Positions 1 through 10,229 of a DNA stretch of 64,000 nt are shown here, piece after piece. Source of the stretch: Cristatella mucedo. Taxonomy: Eukaryota; Bryozoa; Phylactolaemata; Cristatellidae. Position numbers and translations under genes: made by a program. Within the stretch, counting starts at the first letter, position 1, and each line of letters opens with the position of its first letter. The notes beneath the pieces are model-generated. The model saw nothing but the letters and a program-made list of their open reading frames with translations. It searched no databases and was not told the DNA's origin. The stretch covers positions 1,912,501-1,976,500 of the forward strand of contig WPIO01000055.1 of the NCBI GenBank assembly GCA_009760855.2, in the 5' to 3' direction.

Positions 1-614
1 AATCAAAAGGACAGTTTAATCTGTGCCTTTTCAAGAGGGAAAGAAAGTGCGGCTTCGGAACTAGCGAAAATCACCTTGTATATGCGATAAACTTCAACCT
101 CACAAGGCCGGTTCGTCGATGGGGTCAGTCACCTTTCGTATCTAATCAGATATGGAAGGGCGAGACCTTGCGTCGTGCACTGTGACCATTTGTTTGGTTT
201 AAAGAACGGAAACATCTGGCTGATGAAGAACACACACTTCAGGATAGTCAGAATAACAGTAGCGACGCACAGCAACCAGTAGCCTCAGCCTCAGGATCGC
301 TCGGATCGTTCTGCAGGTGCTTTTCCAAGCATTCCCAGCCCAAATCGAATCTGCTCCTCCAGCTGACTTGTCTGCAGACGACAGCCAGTCACCTGTCATT
401 GGCGACCGTGGATCTGGACTAACTGAGCAGTGAGTCATTGAACCGACCCGATCCTCGACCAGCCACGAATACTAACTAGGCCACGAGCTGTCAAACCTCC
501 AGCTTGGCTGCGTGACTACGTGACTGAGTATCTCTGCATGCCACCTTTAGGGAAAAGGCAGAGGGGGGAGTCTGTACGATTGCATCGGTGCACGACGGGG
601 TCAAGACTGGAGTG
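1..614. other. No gene recognised
   Basis: Unique-looking sequence of moderate GC. Short reading frames on the minus strand (199-438) show no recognisable domain. The first repeat, a LINE-A 3' end, starts near 615. Confidence 0.4.
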
Positions 615-1027
615 ATTCCACCCGCTTTTCGGAATCCAACAGCTTACCAATGCCTCGTACAAACCTCAAATCCCGTATGCTCCCAAAGCCTGGAACTCCC
701 TCCCGACTTGCATCAGAACATCCCCTGACTTGACCACATTTAAAAAGAACTTAAAAACACACCTATTAGGACAGCATTTAGTGGGTCGCTGTGATTCGTC
801 CTTCCTGTGCTTATGGGTGCTGACACTGTGCATGCTGCCACTAACCACATTTGCATGGTGACCCTGTGTATGTCACCCCTAACCATGTAATTCATGTTGT
901 TTATCAAGCATGATATTACTCACCATTCAATCGCGTTCCCTATGCAGCAAATGTAAAGTGCCTAGAAAGAGATTGAGTTCTCTGAGGGCGCTTTATCGAT
1001 TGTATTATTACTATTATTATTATTAAA
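615..1027 (+). mobile_element. LINE-A 3' end (5'-truncated copy)
   Basis: A truncated CR1/L2-type retrotransposon. It begins inside the C-terminal codons of the reverse transcriptase ORF (a cttttcggaatccaacag-type segment), runs through the 3' UTR with its CTGACACTGTGCATGCTGCC and GTCACCCCTAACCATG words, and ends in the hairpin AAGTGCC...GGGCGCTTT and an (ATT)n tail at 1003-1025. The same order recurs in many copies in this window. It is dead by truncation. Confidence 0.85.
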
Positions 1028-1512
1028 ATGAAAAGTCACTTTAGAACAGGATAGCCAGATTTCGTGCAGATTTAACAGGAGACATACTGGCAGAGCCGAT
1101 TTTGAGCGTTAGATTTTCCCATTTCTGAATTGCACTTGGTTTTCCCATTACTGATAAGTTGGTTTTATCATCATTTAATTTAAGAAAGTTTGCTGCCATC
1201 CATGTGCGGATGTCATCAATGCAGCAAGGAAGTTAAGAGGATTCGACGTCGGGGAGGGCTGGGAGCGGTCAAAGCAAAGGTACAACTGAGTGTAGTCTGC
1301 ATAGAAGTGAAAGCCTAGATTGTGCCCGGCAATCGTACCGGTTAGAGGGAGAGTATAAACCGTCAAAAGAACCGGACCAAGCACAGAGTCCCGAGGTACA
1401 CCGTACTAGTGCATCTGGGATTCAACAATGTTTTATAGAAGCCAAAATTGGCCTTTGTTAGGGTAAATTGGTACGGTCTAAACAGTAGTCCCCGCAGGCC
1501 TGTATTCACGTC
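1028..1512 (-). mobile_element. LINE-A reverse transcriptase fragment with internal deletion
   Basis: Reading on the minus strand, 1384-1175 encodes LGPVLLTVYTLPL followed by a FHFYADYTQLYLCF segment, the RT catalytic block with the usual YADD changed to YADY. At about 1409 the sequence jumps from the VPQGSVLGP region to linker sequence between endonuclease and RT (near 1420-1512), so roughly 800 bases present in the copy at 25785-28841 are missing. It lies back to back with the plus-strand fragment ending at 1027. Confidence 0.8.
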
Positions 1513-2349
1513 ACGAGTAGTCGTCGCTCTTTCTTCGGCTATCTATGACAATCGCGGTTGTGACCGCCGGGTGTTTTCTCTCGGGTCTAGCTCTCTGTCG
1601 ATGTGACACAGCCACACAACCCACTTCCGTAACGATAGTCGGTCGCCTCGGCAGTGCGTTAGTCACTTTGACAGCGTCACTTAAGCTTCTGTCCTCCGAG
1701 CGTCTTTTGGATCGCTGACGTTAGCTGGGAGTCGGCGCCGTGTTGATTGCGGCAGCGTTGACGCGCCTAGCTCTCTCTCTGCCGCTAACTGTTGAACCGG
1801 ATCGCAGACACGCCTATGCCTGCCTCCCACCTCAATCTACCAGACCGCGGTATATCCTGTTAAGCAACGCCGTCGGGATGGCCTTCACCTATAGGTCTTC
1901 TCATGCCTCCATCATAGATTGATCTAAAAAGGTGGAGCGACCACGGCGAACACTCACTCAGAGGAGGAAATCGGGTAACTCATGGCGAGAAGCCAATAGC
2001 TTCGCGAAGGATTCGGAGAAATCTGAAATCCGGGTGGTTCCGACTGAGTTTACACACAAGTGAATGCTTTGCAGACGATGGTTTGCGTGCGACGAAACGA
2101 AAAACGATCGCGTGACACATGTCGTGGCCACGTGATCACGAAATGTGCACTAAGGTGACGCGAATTTAACCAAGCTCTATAAATTAAAGGAGTAACGCTC
2201 AGATTGAAAATTGGAGCCAAACAATAGTGGTGATATTAAATATAATGACGATATTAAAAATAAATATTAATAAATACAAACTGGTGATATATTAAAAATA
2301 AAATGGTGACGGTGGTCGGCTTTCTCAAAACTTTGACTTAAATCCTATA
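1513..2349. other. No gene recognised
   Basis: Unique-looking sequence. The last 140 bases (2210-2310) are AT-rich with GATATTAAA-type repeats. A 60-codon plus-strand frame at 1740-1922 has no recognisable features. Confidence 0.4.
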
Positions 2350-3230
2350 TCTAGTTTATGTCTTTATCGACTTATCTGGTTTCTCATCTGGTTTTGGATG
2401 AGGCCGATGTACCTCAAGTGCGTCAGGACGCCGAGAGCGGAAGAATGGCTGCCTACGAAAGCCGAGACGGCAGCACTCGGAGGCGCGTGTCTGAAAGACG
2501 AGTTGAGGCTCGAGAAGTTTGGCTACCGAGGGTAGAGAGTAAGGTGCACAAATGACTAGACCGTGCATCGCCGCGCATGCGCGAACCAGTAGGCACTTCC
2601 GTCTGCAGCCCACGAAGTCACGAATGCTCCGCTCGCGGCTGCCCTGGCTGCCGCCACGGAGAGAGCTCGAAAGCTCGCTCAAGGCCACTTATTATTTATT
2701 ATTATTAATTACAAAAATTGAAAAAATAATTATTCTAAAAATAAGTGGCTAAGCAAGGCTTATCTCAGCGACTTATCTCAGGTGCGCTAATCGTCGGGTT
2801 GTCGCCGTCAGAGCGGCGGCTACCGCTTGCACTGCCAGGGTCACGCACGGCCTCGACTGGAGACCGCCGAGAGGCTGCACCGGCGAGCGCCGCGCTATCG
2901 CGCGTGCCGCCGCCACATGTGCGAGATGCTTTGCTCGCTATTTCGCTTTGCTTCAGCCGCCTTTCGGTCAGTCGGGCGCGATCCAGTTTGACGTGGAACT
3001 TCCGACGAGCGGGTCGACGAGTGCGCGAGGAGCAGGTGTTTAAAGACTTCCTCAGCCGCCCCAACCACTAAGAGACCGGCCCTTGAACACCGCCGCCACT
3101 GCCGCAGGATAGGATTTCTCGCTGCATTTCACGCCCACCAACGCCGTTTCGTAAGCGTGCGCATAACATGTTCCGCTTCTGCGGGATCTGGCTTGGCCGA
3201 TGAGGACCGGCGGCGGCTAATTTCCACATT
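2350..3230. other. GC-rich, CpG-containing segment, no gene called
   Basis: From about 2560 to 3080 GC and CpG rise and frames of about 100 codons open on both strands (2745-3071 plus, 2765-3064 minus), as expected when stop codons are rare. An AT-rich patch at 2690-2745 splits the segment. It could be a promoter island, but I see no clear TATA box, start codon or splice pattern. Confidence 0.35.
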
Positions 3231-3360
3231 CAATGACCTCCCATTAATACGTAGGCTTGTTTATCCGACACCGTCTTTTGGGGGCTGCATTCATTACTAG
3301 AGGGCGCTCGCATTGCGAGGCAGCAATAACATGCCGAGCGTAGACTTGCCAGGCGCTCAG

Positions 3361-3475
3361 CAACAACAATGGAGGTGCTAGCATCAACATCAATAAATAT
3401 CAGCAATATCAACAATAGCACCAACAACAGAACAGCAGCAAATGCAGCAGCGCATGCAGCAGCAGCTGCACACGT
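3361..3475. repeat. CAN-rich imperfect trinucleotide repeat
   Basis: Imperfect CAA/CAG/CAT repeats (caacaacaat ... cagcagcaaatgcagcag). The minus-strand reading is an Ala/Leu/Ile-rich frame that looks like a by-product of the repeat. Confidence 0.6.
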
Positions 3476-3479
3476 AACG

Positions 3480-3606
3480 CAATCTATGCACCGCAATCTG
3501 TAAGTCCACAAAGTCACAAAGACTATGCGAGTATTACGCACAGCAGTTTTGTCTAGCGCACTCAAAGCCGAAGCGGCTGATAGGTAACCATGGTCTGAAG
3601 CAGTGC
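3480..3606 (-). mobile_element. LINE-B 3' end
   Basis: The reverse complement carries the LINE-B 3' terminal words: TAGCCGCTTCGGCTTTGAG-like text, then GTGCGCTAGACAAAACT, GTAATACTCGCATAGTC and TTTGTGACTTTGTGGA. The copies at 9640-10182 and 43823-44228 have the same order. Only about 125 bases remain. Confidence 0.7.
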
Positions 3607-3642
3607 GTGTGCGTGCTTGCGTGCCTGTGTGCGTACGAGTGG

Positions 3643-3720
3643 GCGCACACACACACACACACACGTGTGTGCGTGTGTGTGTGTTTGTGCATGTGTGTGT
3701 GTGTGTGTGTGTGTGGGGGG
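3643..3720. repeat. (CA)n/(GT)n microsatellite
   Basis: A (CA)n run is followed at once by a (GT)n run, so the tract is a self-complementary dinucleotide array that could fold on itself. It continues into a G8 run at 3715-3722. Reading frames here are artefacts of the repeat. Confidence 0.9.
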
Positions 3721-3724
3721 GAGA

Positions 3725-4324
3725 GGGTGAGTTTGTGTTTTGAGTGTGTATCGAGTATGCAAGTGCGTGTGTGTTTTCGAGCGAGATAATACTGGCATCG
3801 TCTAACACTATTCACTCACGTGGGGTCGGAAAGTAAGTTCATCGTGATGCTAGAAGAATGTGATCGCTCCTAACCTTAATATAATATATAATATATAGCA
3901 AATGTGTGTAATTGCTCCTACCCCTAATCACTGAGTGCACATTTTCAGAACACGCGAGCAATGCAAAGGACGATTGACTTTCACTGAACAAAGGCTGTGA
4001 GGAACAGGTAGGTAACATTGTTGCTACCTCTAGAATGTCAACTTTTTGAAGGGTCCTAATCGTGAAACTTGACCGACCTTGACCTTCTAGCCTTTTTTGG
4101 CTGACTTCGGGCCCCAATGACTGCAGTACTCCGCATCTCGGTACTGCTCATCTCGTTCAACCGGCTGCGCTGGACGATTGCCCGCCACCTTTCTGACATT
4201 CCCATACCGCCACAGCAGCAGCAGAGCAAACAACGAGCTGCTCACGTGGCTGTCAGCAGCTGGAATCAATAGTGGCTCGCGGAGTGACGCATGGATCGGC
4301 GGCCAAAAAAGCTCGTCAGCATCG
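3725..4324. other. No gene recognised
   Basis: Unique-looking sequence with a TA-rich patch near 3880-3898. No domain, tRNA or repeat family was recognised. Confidence 0.4.
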
Positions 4325-4375
4325 TCTCGTGGTATAATAAAAACTATACATTTGTATAGCGCCTTCAGAGAAGTG

Positions 4376-4378
<3 letters not shown>

Positions 4379-4460
<82 letters not shown>
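4379..4460. repeat. (CT)41 microsatellite inside a LINE-A hairpin
   Basis: Pure CT for 82 bases. It lies exactly where other LINE-A copies have the short AATCTCTCTCTAGG stretch of the 3' hairpin, so it arose by expansion of that stretch. Confidence 0.9.
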
Positions 4461-4463
<3 letters not shown>

Positions 4464-5053
4464 GGCCTTTTACAGATGCTGCATAGATAGCATTACTAAA
4501 TGTTTGGTTGTAACGTCCTCAAGCCGCAGGAATAGTGTAAGCAGGTGCATGCGCACGAAGGACGAATCAAAGACCCACCAAATGCTGTAATAAAAGGTGC
4601 GTTTTAAGCTTCCTTTTAAATGTCGTCATGTCTGGGGACGTCTTGACGAGCGTCGGCAGTGAGTTCCAGGCTTTGAGAGCATACGAACTAAAGGCACGGT
4701 CTCCAACGGTTTTGAGATTCGTACGAGGTATGGCTAGACGATTCGAGTCAGAACAGTGGATTGTACGATTCTTCGCCCGGTCGGGAGAGTAGTTCTGATA
4801 GCTGTAGGCTGGAGCGAATAAAGGGACCCAAAAGTAAGTGACAGAGCCTTGAAGTCAATGTGCTGCTTGATTGGGAGCCAGTGCAGGTCGGCGAAAAGCG
4901 GTGTGATGTGGCAACTACTACGCTCACGACTGACAAGCCTAGCTGCAGAGCTTTGCACCAGCTGTAAGCGCCTGATTGCACAGGCCGGTAGGGCCAGAAA
5001 GCAGTGAGTTACAGAAGTCAAGATGGGATGTCACAAATGCATGGACCAATTTA

Positions 5054-5143
5054 CTTTACAGCAAATGTAAAGCGCCTAGAGAGAGATTAAGTTCTCTGAG
5101 GGCGCTTTATCAAGTGAATTATTATTATTATTATTATCATTAT
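5054..5143 (+). mobile_element. Minimal LINE-A 3'-end insertion with target-site duplication
   Basis: Ninety bases consisting only of the terminal LINE-A hairpin (AAAGCGCC ... GGGCGCTTT) and the (ATT)n tail, inserted into the older minus-strand LINE-A. The 7-base sequence CAATTTA flanks it on both sides (5047-5053 and 5144-5150), a target-site duplication. The host sequence resumes in register after it. Confidence 0.85.
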
Positions 5144-5358
5144 CAATTTAGATTTGGTATCCCTGTCTAAACAAGCCCAAATTTTAGCATGATATGTAGC
5201 TGAAAGTAGGCAGACTTGACGGTGGAGCTGATGTGGTCGTCTAATAAAATGTCACTTCGGAACCCGAAACCTAGATGTAGTGCAACTGGAGAAATGCTGG
5301 CGGAGCTGATTTTGAGCGTCAGGCTTTTCAGTTTCTGAATCGCACTTGGTTTGCCTGT

Positions 5359-6130
5359 ACATTGTTAATGTTGCGGTAGGCCTTTGAATCTCACGCTGAC
5401 ACGTCTGCAGAACTATTCTGCCGGTCTCGCTCTCATCACGTTCTATTTCAGATGCTTCCACCGAGAGTCTCTTCAGCACTATTTCAGCACCCGGTCGCTT
5501 CTTGACGCGTACCTTCTCCTTCTAGCCCGATAAAATGTGCTGCTCTAAAGATCCGGCTGCATGCTCACACCTGCTGCTGCCTTGACTGAGTTGCCACCTG
5601 ACCAAATGGCCCGCTGTCGGCACCCGGTAATCAATATGTAGGTCGGCCTGGCAAGAGGGTCAAAGGCCGCTCGGGGTAGGCTCCTCGGGCGTCTCAGAAC
5701 GGTCCTTTTGATCTCGACGAGTTGAGTCAAATCCCAAGTTTTCCAGCGGTCCTTGTGCGATTGCATAACTACCTTCGGTACGCCGTCTTTATTCCTCAAC
5801 ATTCCTCGCCTCAGTCGCCGCGGTGGCCGCTTCTTTCTCGAGAACTCGCTTGTCGCACGGCGACGCTCTTCTGCGGCAGGCAGGTGCGAGCAGGTCGCCT
5901 GGCCAAGGCTAGGCGTCCTGTAAAGCTAGCCACGTCTATTTGCTTCCGTTGCCAAAAGAGAGATCCGAGCTCCTCCGAGCTTCGACACTCGATTTAAGCT
6001 TTGAGTGCACAGATCAAAGGCAACGGTTACCGATGCTACTCGCTTGATAATCTTGAATCATTACCTGCATAATAGTCAGATCCTACCTTGTACTCTTCGA
6101 CCGGGACCTACCCGGTATACGTAACTTGAA
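5359..6130. other. No gene recognised
   Basis: Unique-looking sequence. Short frames on both strands (5545-5802 minus, 5722-5997 plus) show no recognisable domain. Confidence 0.4.
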
Positions 6131-6151
6131 AAATTAAGCATATAATATATA

Positions 6152-6211
6152 TATGTGTGTGTGTGCGTGCGCGTGTGCGTGTGCGTGCGCGTGTGCGTGT
6201 GCGTGTGCGTG
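6152..6211. repeat. GT/GC dinucleotide microsatellite
   Basis: An alternating purine-pyrimidine tract (gtgtgcgtgcgc...), preceded by TA repeats at 6140-6151. Such tracts can adopt Z-DNA. Confidence 0.85.
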
Positions 6212-6359
6212 GTAGGCCGGGTGTATACAGGTGGCTGGGTATGTAAAGCTGCGTGCTTAATTTTTCAAGCTGTGTATACCAGATAGGTCCTGGTTGAGGA
6301 GTAAACAGTTAGAACTGGTTGTTGTGCAGGTAATTTTTCGAAAGGTATTTATATTTATG

Positions 6360-6480
<121 letters not shown>

Positions 6481-6625
6481 GTATAAGTATGCATGAATGT
6501 GTGTATGTACGTACAAATGGCAGGTTCATGTTCCTGTACCCAGGAGTCGCGGGTAGCACCTGCGGCCTCGGCAGGGCTCCACCGGTTAATGTACATATTT
6601 ACATTTTGACAAACCACTTCATATA

Positions 6626-6735
6626 ATAATAATGATAATAATAATATACTTGATAAAGCGCTCTGAGAGAACTCAATCTCTTTCTATGCATTTTAAATTT
6701 GCTACAAAGGGAAACGCGATTTGAATGGTGAGTAA
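6626..6735 (-). mobile_element. LINE-A 3' terminal fragment
   Basis: The minus strand shows an (ATT)n tail next to the hairpin and the TTTGCAGC-like words of the LINE-A end. About 110 bases remain. Confidence 0.75.
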
Positions 6736-7109
6736 TGTACAAATATACCTAGAAATACTCATATAAATTTAAATACCTGCATACTTATATATCTGTATAT
6801 ATATACATATATATATATATAAGTATATATATATATATACATATATAAGTACATAAATGTATACCTGTATACCAAAAGTGCCTATATACATTGGGGATAG
6901 GATAACTTTGTTTTTGCCCGATTATTCCGATGGGCTCAACGAAATAGAGCGGTTATCAAGAGAGGTTATAATAATCGGACAAGTAGGCTGAACTGGTAGC
7001 ACCCACGTTTCCCAACTATGTTCCTACTTAGATAAGACTACGACCGCCTAAAAATTGCTCAAGCGTTTGTGATGTTGGGAATTATTGCAATTCCTTCGTT
7101 CGCGACTAC
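6736..7109. other. AT-rich sequence, no gene recognised
   Basis: TA-rich runs at about 6790-6850 are followed by unique-looking sequence with no recognisable feature. Confidence 0.45.
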
Positions 7110-8695
7110 CGGACTCGGCCCGCCAATCGACACTAGACCAAGAGAACTAATGCAACTACCGCCCAGTCTTCCTTCTACCATTCCTACCAAAGACACTGGG
7201 GTGCAGTCGTGGCAGACCAGCTGATTTCATATATATTTAAACTTCAAACCTTGCTAGAAAGTTCCAGCCTGGCTTTAGAGCTAATCACTTCAGGAGTCGC
7301 CATTGCTTTGTGTGTACAACGACCTATTTAGGAATGCAGACATAGATAGGGAATCTCTGCTGGTTTTGCTCGATCTTTCAGCAGCTATTGATACTATTGA
7401 TCACCAAGTTCTTCTAGAGCTCCTCTCATCCCGCCTGGGCATCGGTGGCGCTGCGCTGCAATGGTTCAGGTCCTATCTCAGTGGGAGGCTTCAGAGTGTT
7501 GTGTGAATAGGTAAAGGTCATCCGAAGTACCTCTGAAATATGGACTACCTCAGGGCTCCGTGCTAGTTCCGGTTCTTTTCACGGTTTATACTCTTCCTCT
7601 TGCCGATACGATTGCCAAACACAATCTAGGCTTTCACTTTTATTCGGGTGACACTCAGTTGTACCTTTGCTTTAATCTCTCCCAGCCATTGAGTACCTCG
7701 AATTCTCTCAACTCCCTCGCTGCTTGTATTGATGACATCCGCACATGGATGGCAGCAAATTTTCCGCAACTGAACTATGATACAACTAACTTGCTAGTTA
7801 TGGGTAAACCCAGTGTGATTCAGAAATTGGAAAGGCTGACGTTCAAAATGGGCTCTGCCAGCATATCTCCTGTTGAATCAGTTCGAAATCTATGTGCCTG
7901 TTCCAAAGTGACCTCTAATTAGGTGACCACATCAGCTCCACAATCAAGTCTGCCTACTCTGCTACATAACATTGCTAAAATTCGGGCTTGTTTGGATAAG
8001 AATACCACGTCTAAGTTGGTCCATGCATTTGTGAAATCCCGTCTTGACTTCTGTAACTCACTGCTTGCTGGCTTACCGGCCTGTGCAATCTGGTGATTAC
8101 AGGTGGTGCAAAACTCGGCAGATAGGCTTGTCTGTCGTGAGCGTCGCAGTTGCCACATCACACCACTTCTCGCCGACCTGCACTGAATACCAGTCAGGCA
8201 ACGGATTGACTTCAAGATTTTATCGCTCACACTTAGGTCACTTCATTCTTTGTCTCCAGCCTATCTCTCAGATCTACTGCCCCACTAGGCCAAGCATCGT
8301 ACCACCCACTTTTCGGAATCCAAAAGTTTACCAATACCTCGGACAAACCTCAAATCCCGTGTAGACCGTGCATTTAGTTCGTATGCTTCCAAGCCTGGAA
8401 CTCCCTCCCGACTTGCGTCAGAACATCCCTTGACTTGAACACATTTAAAAAGAACTTAAACACACCTATTTAGGACAGCATTTAGCGGGTCCCTGTGACT
8501 CGTCCTTCATGTGCTTTTGCGTGCTGACACTGTGCATGCTGCCACTAACCATATTTGCATGCTGACCCTGTGCATGTCACCCCTAACCATGTTATTCGTG
8601 TTGCTTATTGAACATGCTTTCACTGACCATTCGATCGTGCTTCCATTGCGTTCTCTGAGGGCGCTTTATCAAGTGTATTATTGTAATAGTTTTTT
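7110..8695 (+). mobile_element. LINE-A, 5'-truncated copy with RT domain
   Basis: A 1.6 kb copy beginning in the RT fingers region and ending in the 3' hairpin and tail near 8690. It contains RT catalytic blocks, the thumb/C-terminal segment and the full 3' UTR. The internal hairpin region is partly deleted near 8645, where TTGCGTTCTCTGAGGGCGCTTT follows directly on UTR sequence. The endonuclease is absent. Confidence 0.88.
7303..8430 (+). pseudogene. Broken LINE-A reverse transcriptase
   Basis: This would copy element RNA into DNA at a nicked target. Visible are LLVLLDLSAAIDTIDHQVLL (RT block with the first catalytic Asp), the palm region VLVPVLFTVYTLPL, and FHFYSGDTQLYLCF where the catalytic YADD has become YSGD. 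A stop after LQSVV (7504-7506) and frameshifts near 7560 and 7922 break the frame. C-terminal RT text continues in other frames to about 8430. It cannot be active. Confidence 0.85.
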
Positions 8696-8699
8696 TCTT

Positions 8700-9033
8700 A
8701 GTAATTGATTCTCCTTCAGATTCTCCCTTATCCTCATACTTCTCGGGATGAAGACGACTCGTGTCACGTGGCTCCCAGCCCTACTGGAGCTAACCAACGC
8801 CAATCTCGCTCCCACGAATCAACATCACTCAGAGAACCGACTACCGACGGCTTTTAACCAAGCTTTGCTCACGTGATCTAGTGGTTTAATCGCATATCGT
8901 AGTAATAATTGCGATAATAATAATAATAATCGTCGTTTGCATAGCAGCCCGAGAGAACGGTGACTTGAAATTTCGAAATACGCTGCAAGAGAATCAACAA
9001 TAATCTTTCGGAGTATCGTGTGAGACGACTATG
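8700..9033. other. No gene recognised
   Basis: Unique-looking sequence with one short TAA run at 8918-8930. No feature was recognised. Confidence 0.45.
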
Positions 9034-9205
9034 GTGAGCCGTGATGGCAGAATAGGCCAGGCGGTTGCTTTTCATAACCTCAGTCCCGATGTCGTGGGTT
9101 CGAATTCTGCAGCGGGCGATCGTTTATTGCCGCTGCAAGCGGTAGTTATAGCTTAAAGGCTCCTCTGTCGCTAGACAAAAGAGCCTATTAAATCAGCTCG
9201 TATAT
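9034..9205 (+). mobile_element. SINE-1, tRNA-derived short repeat
   Basis: A tRNA-like head with an A-box-like TGGCAGAATAGG (9044-9055) and a good B box GGTTCGAATTC (9097-9107), which are RNA polymerase III promoter elements. Its body contains gggcgatcgtttattgcc and a stretch ending aaatcagct. The same order recurs near 11000, 23316 and 62675, so this is a dispersed family and not a tRNA gene. No cloverleaf is intact. Confidence 0.75.
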
Positions 9206-9274
9206 TTTTATCGACGCATTCTTAAGCAATCCCCTTCAAGCTTAAGCGTTGAACTCATACTACATGTTACAATT

Positions 9275-9378
9275 GCGTTGAACTCGTACTTCCTTTGCGT
9301 CAATTTTGAAACACCTACAGAGAGATTGAGTTCTCTGGGGCGCTTTATCAAATATATTATTATTATTATCATTACATA
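9275..9378 (+). mobile_element. LINE-A 3' terminal fragment
   Basis: The terminal hairpin (ACACCTACAGAGAGATTGAGTTCTCTGGGGCGCTTT in outline) and an ATT tail; nothing upstream is recognisable. Confidence 0.7.
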
Positions 9379-9639
9379 TCATTAGCAGCATAACATTAGC
9401 TAGTCGAAGAATAGAACTTTTGTACGCAGACGAGTTTCGCAGGTAATAAGGCTGTATGCATCTATCTCAATAACGAGAACCTCTTAAAATGAATGCGTTT
9501 GTATTAATGGCTTCCGGGGATGTTAAAGTGACTTGCTGTAACCCATGTCTGTCTTTTTTGGTCGGCTTATGTCGTCTCTTCCGCCCGGCATCTCCTCCCG
9601 CTTGTCTCCCGCCCTTGTCTTCTAACCCCTTTCTACTAT
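9379..9639. other. No gene recognised
   Basis: Unique-looking sequence between two LINE remnants. Confidence 0.4.
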
Positions 9640-10182
9640 AAAACAGAGAGCTAGGATGGCTGCCGGTTGGTCAATGGATGAACGCAGCAAAGTTCTTACG
9701 CTGACCCACAAGGCCCGCCAAGGCCTGGCTCCTCCGTACTTGGCTGAACTGCTGCGCTAGTATCAGCCTCTTCGTGCCCTCGTGTCCTGTATGGACAATA
9801 AATTAGCTGTTCCATTCCTCCACTTAAAGACCGTTGGCGATAGAAGCTTTAGCTCTGAAGGTCCTAGACTGCGGAACTCACTTCCACAATTCTTACGTAA
9901 CGACAGCTACTCTCCTGCTGCCGACTATGGCTCATCCTTTTCAGCAGTCCTGAGCTGCTACTTCCATGCTACTCACCACCTCAACTGCTCTCCTGACTCT
10001 GCTATGCTTCCTACTTTCTCTTTGTTGCGTGAGACGAAGTCTGTTGGCTACCGAATGCGTACCGAAAGCCGCTTAGGCTGTGAGTGTGCTATACACAAAA
10101 TTCTCCTGCGTAACACCCACATAGTCTTTATGACTTTGTGGAGTTACAGACGGAGATACGTGACATTACATTAACTCTAGGT
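9640..10182 (+). mobile_element. LINE-B 3' end with RT C-terminus
   Basis: The C-terminal part of a second non-LTR element. The frames encode LTHKARQGLAPPYLAELL, then RSFSSEGPRLRNSLP, the conserved C-terminal block of CR1/L2-type polyproteins. The 3' UTR carries GAAGTCTGTTGGCTACCGAA, GGCTGTGAGTG and CTTTATGACTTTGTGGAG, and ends GGAGATAC plus an ACATT-rich tail. Its 3' end lacks the LINE-A hairpin, so it is a separate family. Confidence 0.8.
9782..10174 (+). pseudogene. LINE-B RT C-terminal fragment
   Basis: About 130 codons, of which the first 45 or so match the C-terminal block of non-LTR reverse transcriptase proteins (RSFSSEGPRLRNSLPQFLR). The rest probably reads through UTR. The catalytic palm domain is absent. 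Confidence 0.7.
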
Positions 10183-10184
10183 CG

Positions 10185-10229
10185 TTCACACAAATGTGAG
10201 GCCGTTTTGCGGCGTCACATTTGTGTGAA
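10185..10229. repeat. Perfect 15-bp inverted repeat
   Basis: Arms TTCACACAAATGTGA (10185-10199) and TCACATTTGTGTGAA (10215-10229) are perfect complements. Inside them GCCG and CGGC could extend the stem past one G:G mismatch, with a TTTTG loop. It lies just 3' of the LINE-B end but is absent after the other LINE-B copies. Confidence 0.9.

Larger units (their letters stand above)
4325..5358 (-). mobile_element. LINE-A copy (minus), interrupted by a small LINE-A insertion
   Basis: The minus-strand element has its 3' end near 4325 and runs through the 3' UTR and RT C-terminus (5021-4734 encodes LHWLPIKQHIDFKALSLTF) into the RT/thumb region near 5358. Its terminal hairpin carries a 41-unit (CT)n expansion at 4379-4460. 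A 90-base plus-strand LINE-A 3' end is inserted at 5054-5143. Confidence 0.8.

Noticed and set aside
3534-3815. Three long overlapping His/Thr-rich minus-strand frames
   Set aside because: They are translations of the CA/GT microsatellite and flanks, and differ only by frame.
9097-9107. tRNA gene, suggested by GGTTCGAATTC
   Set aside because: No acceptor stem or cloverleaf, and the sequence recurs as SINE-1 in at least four places.
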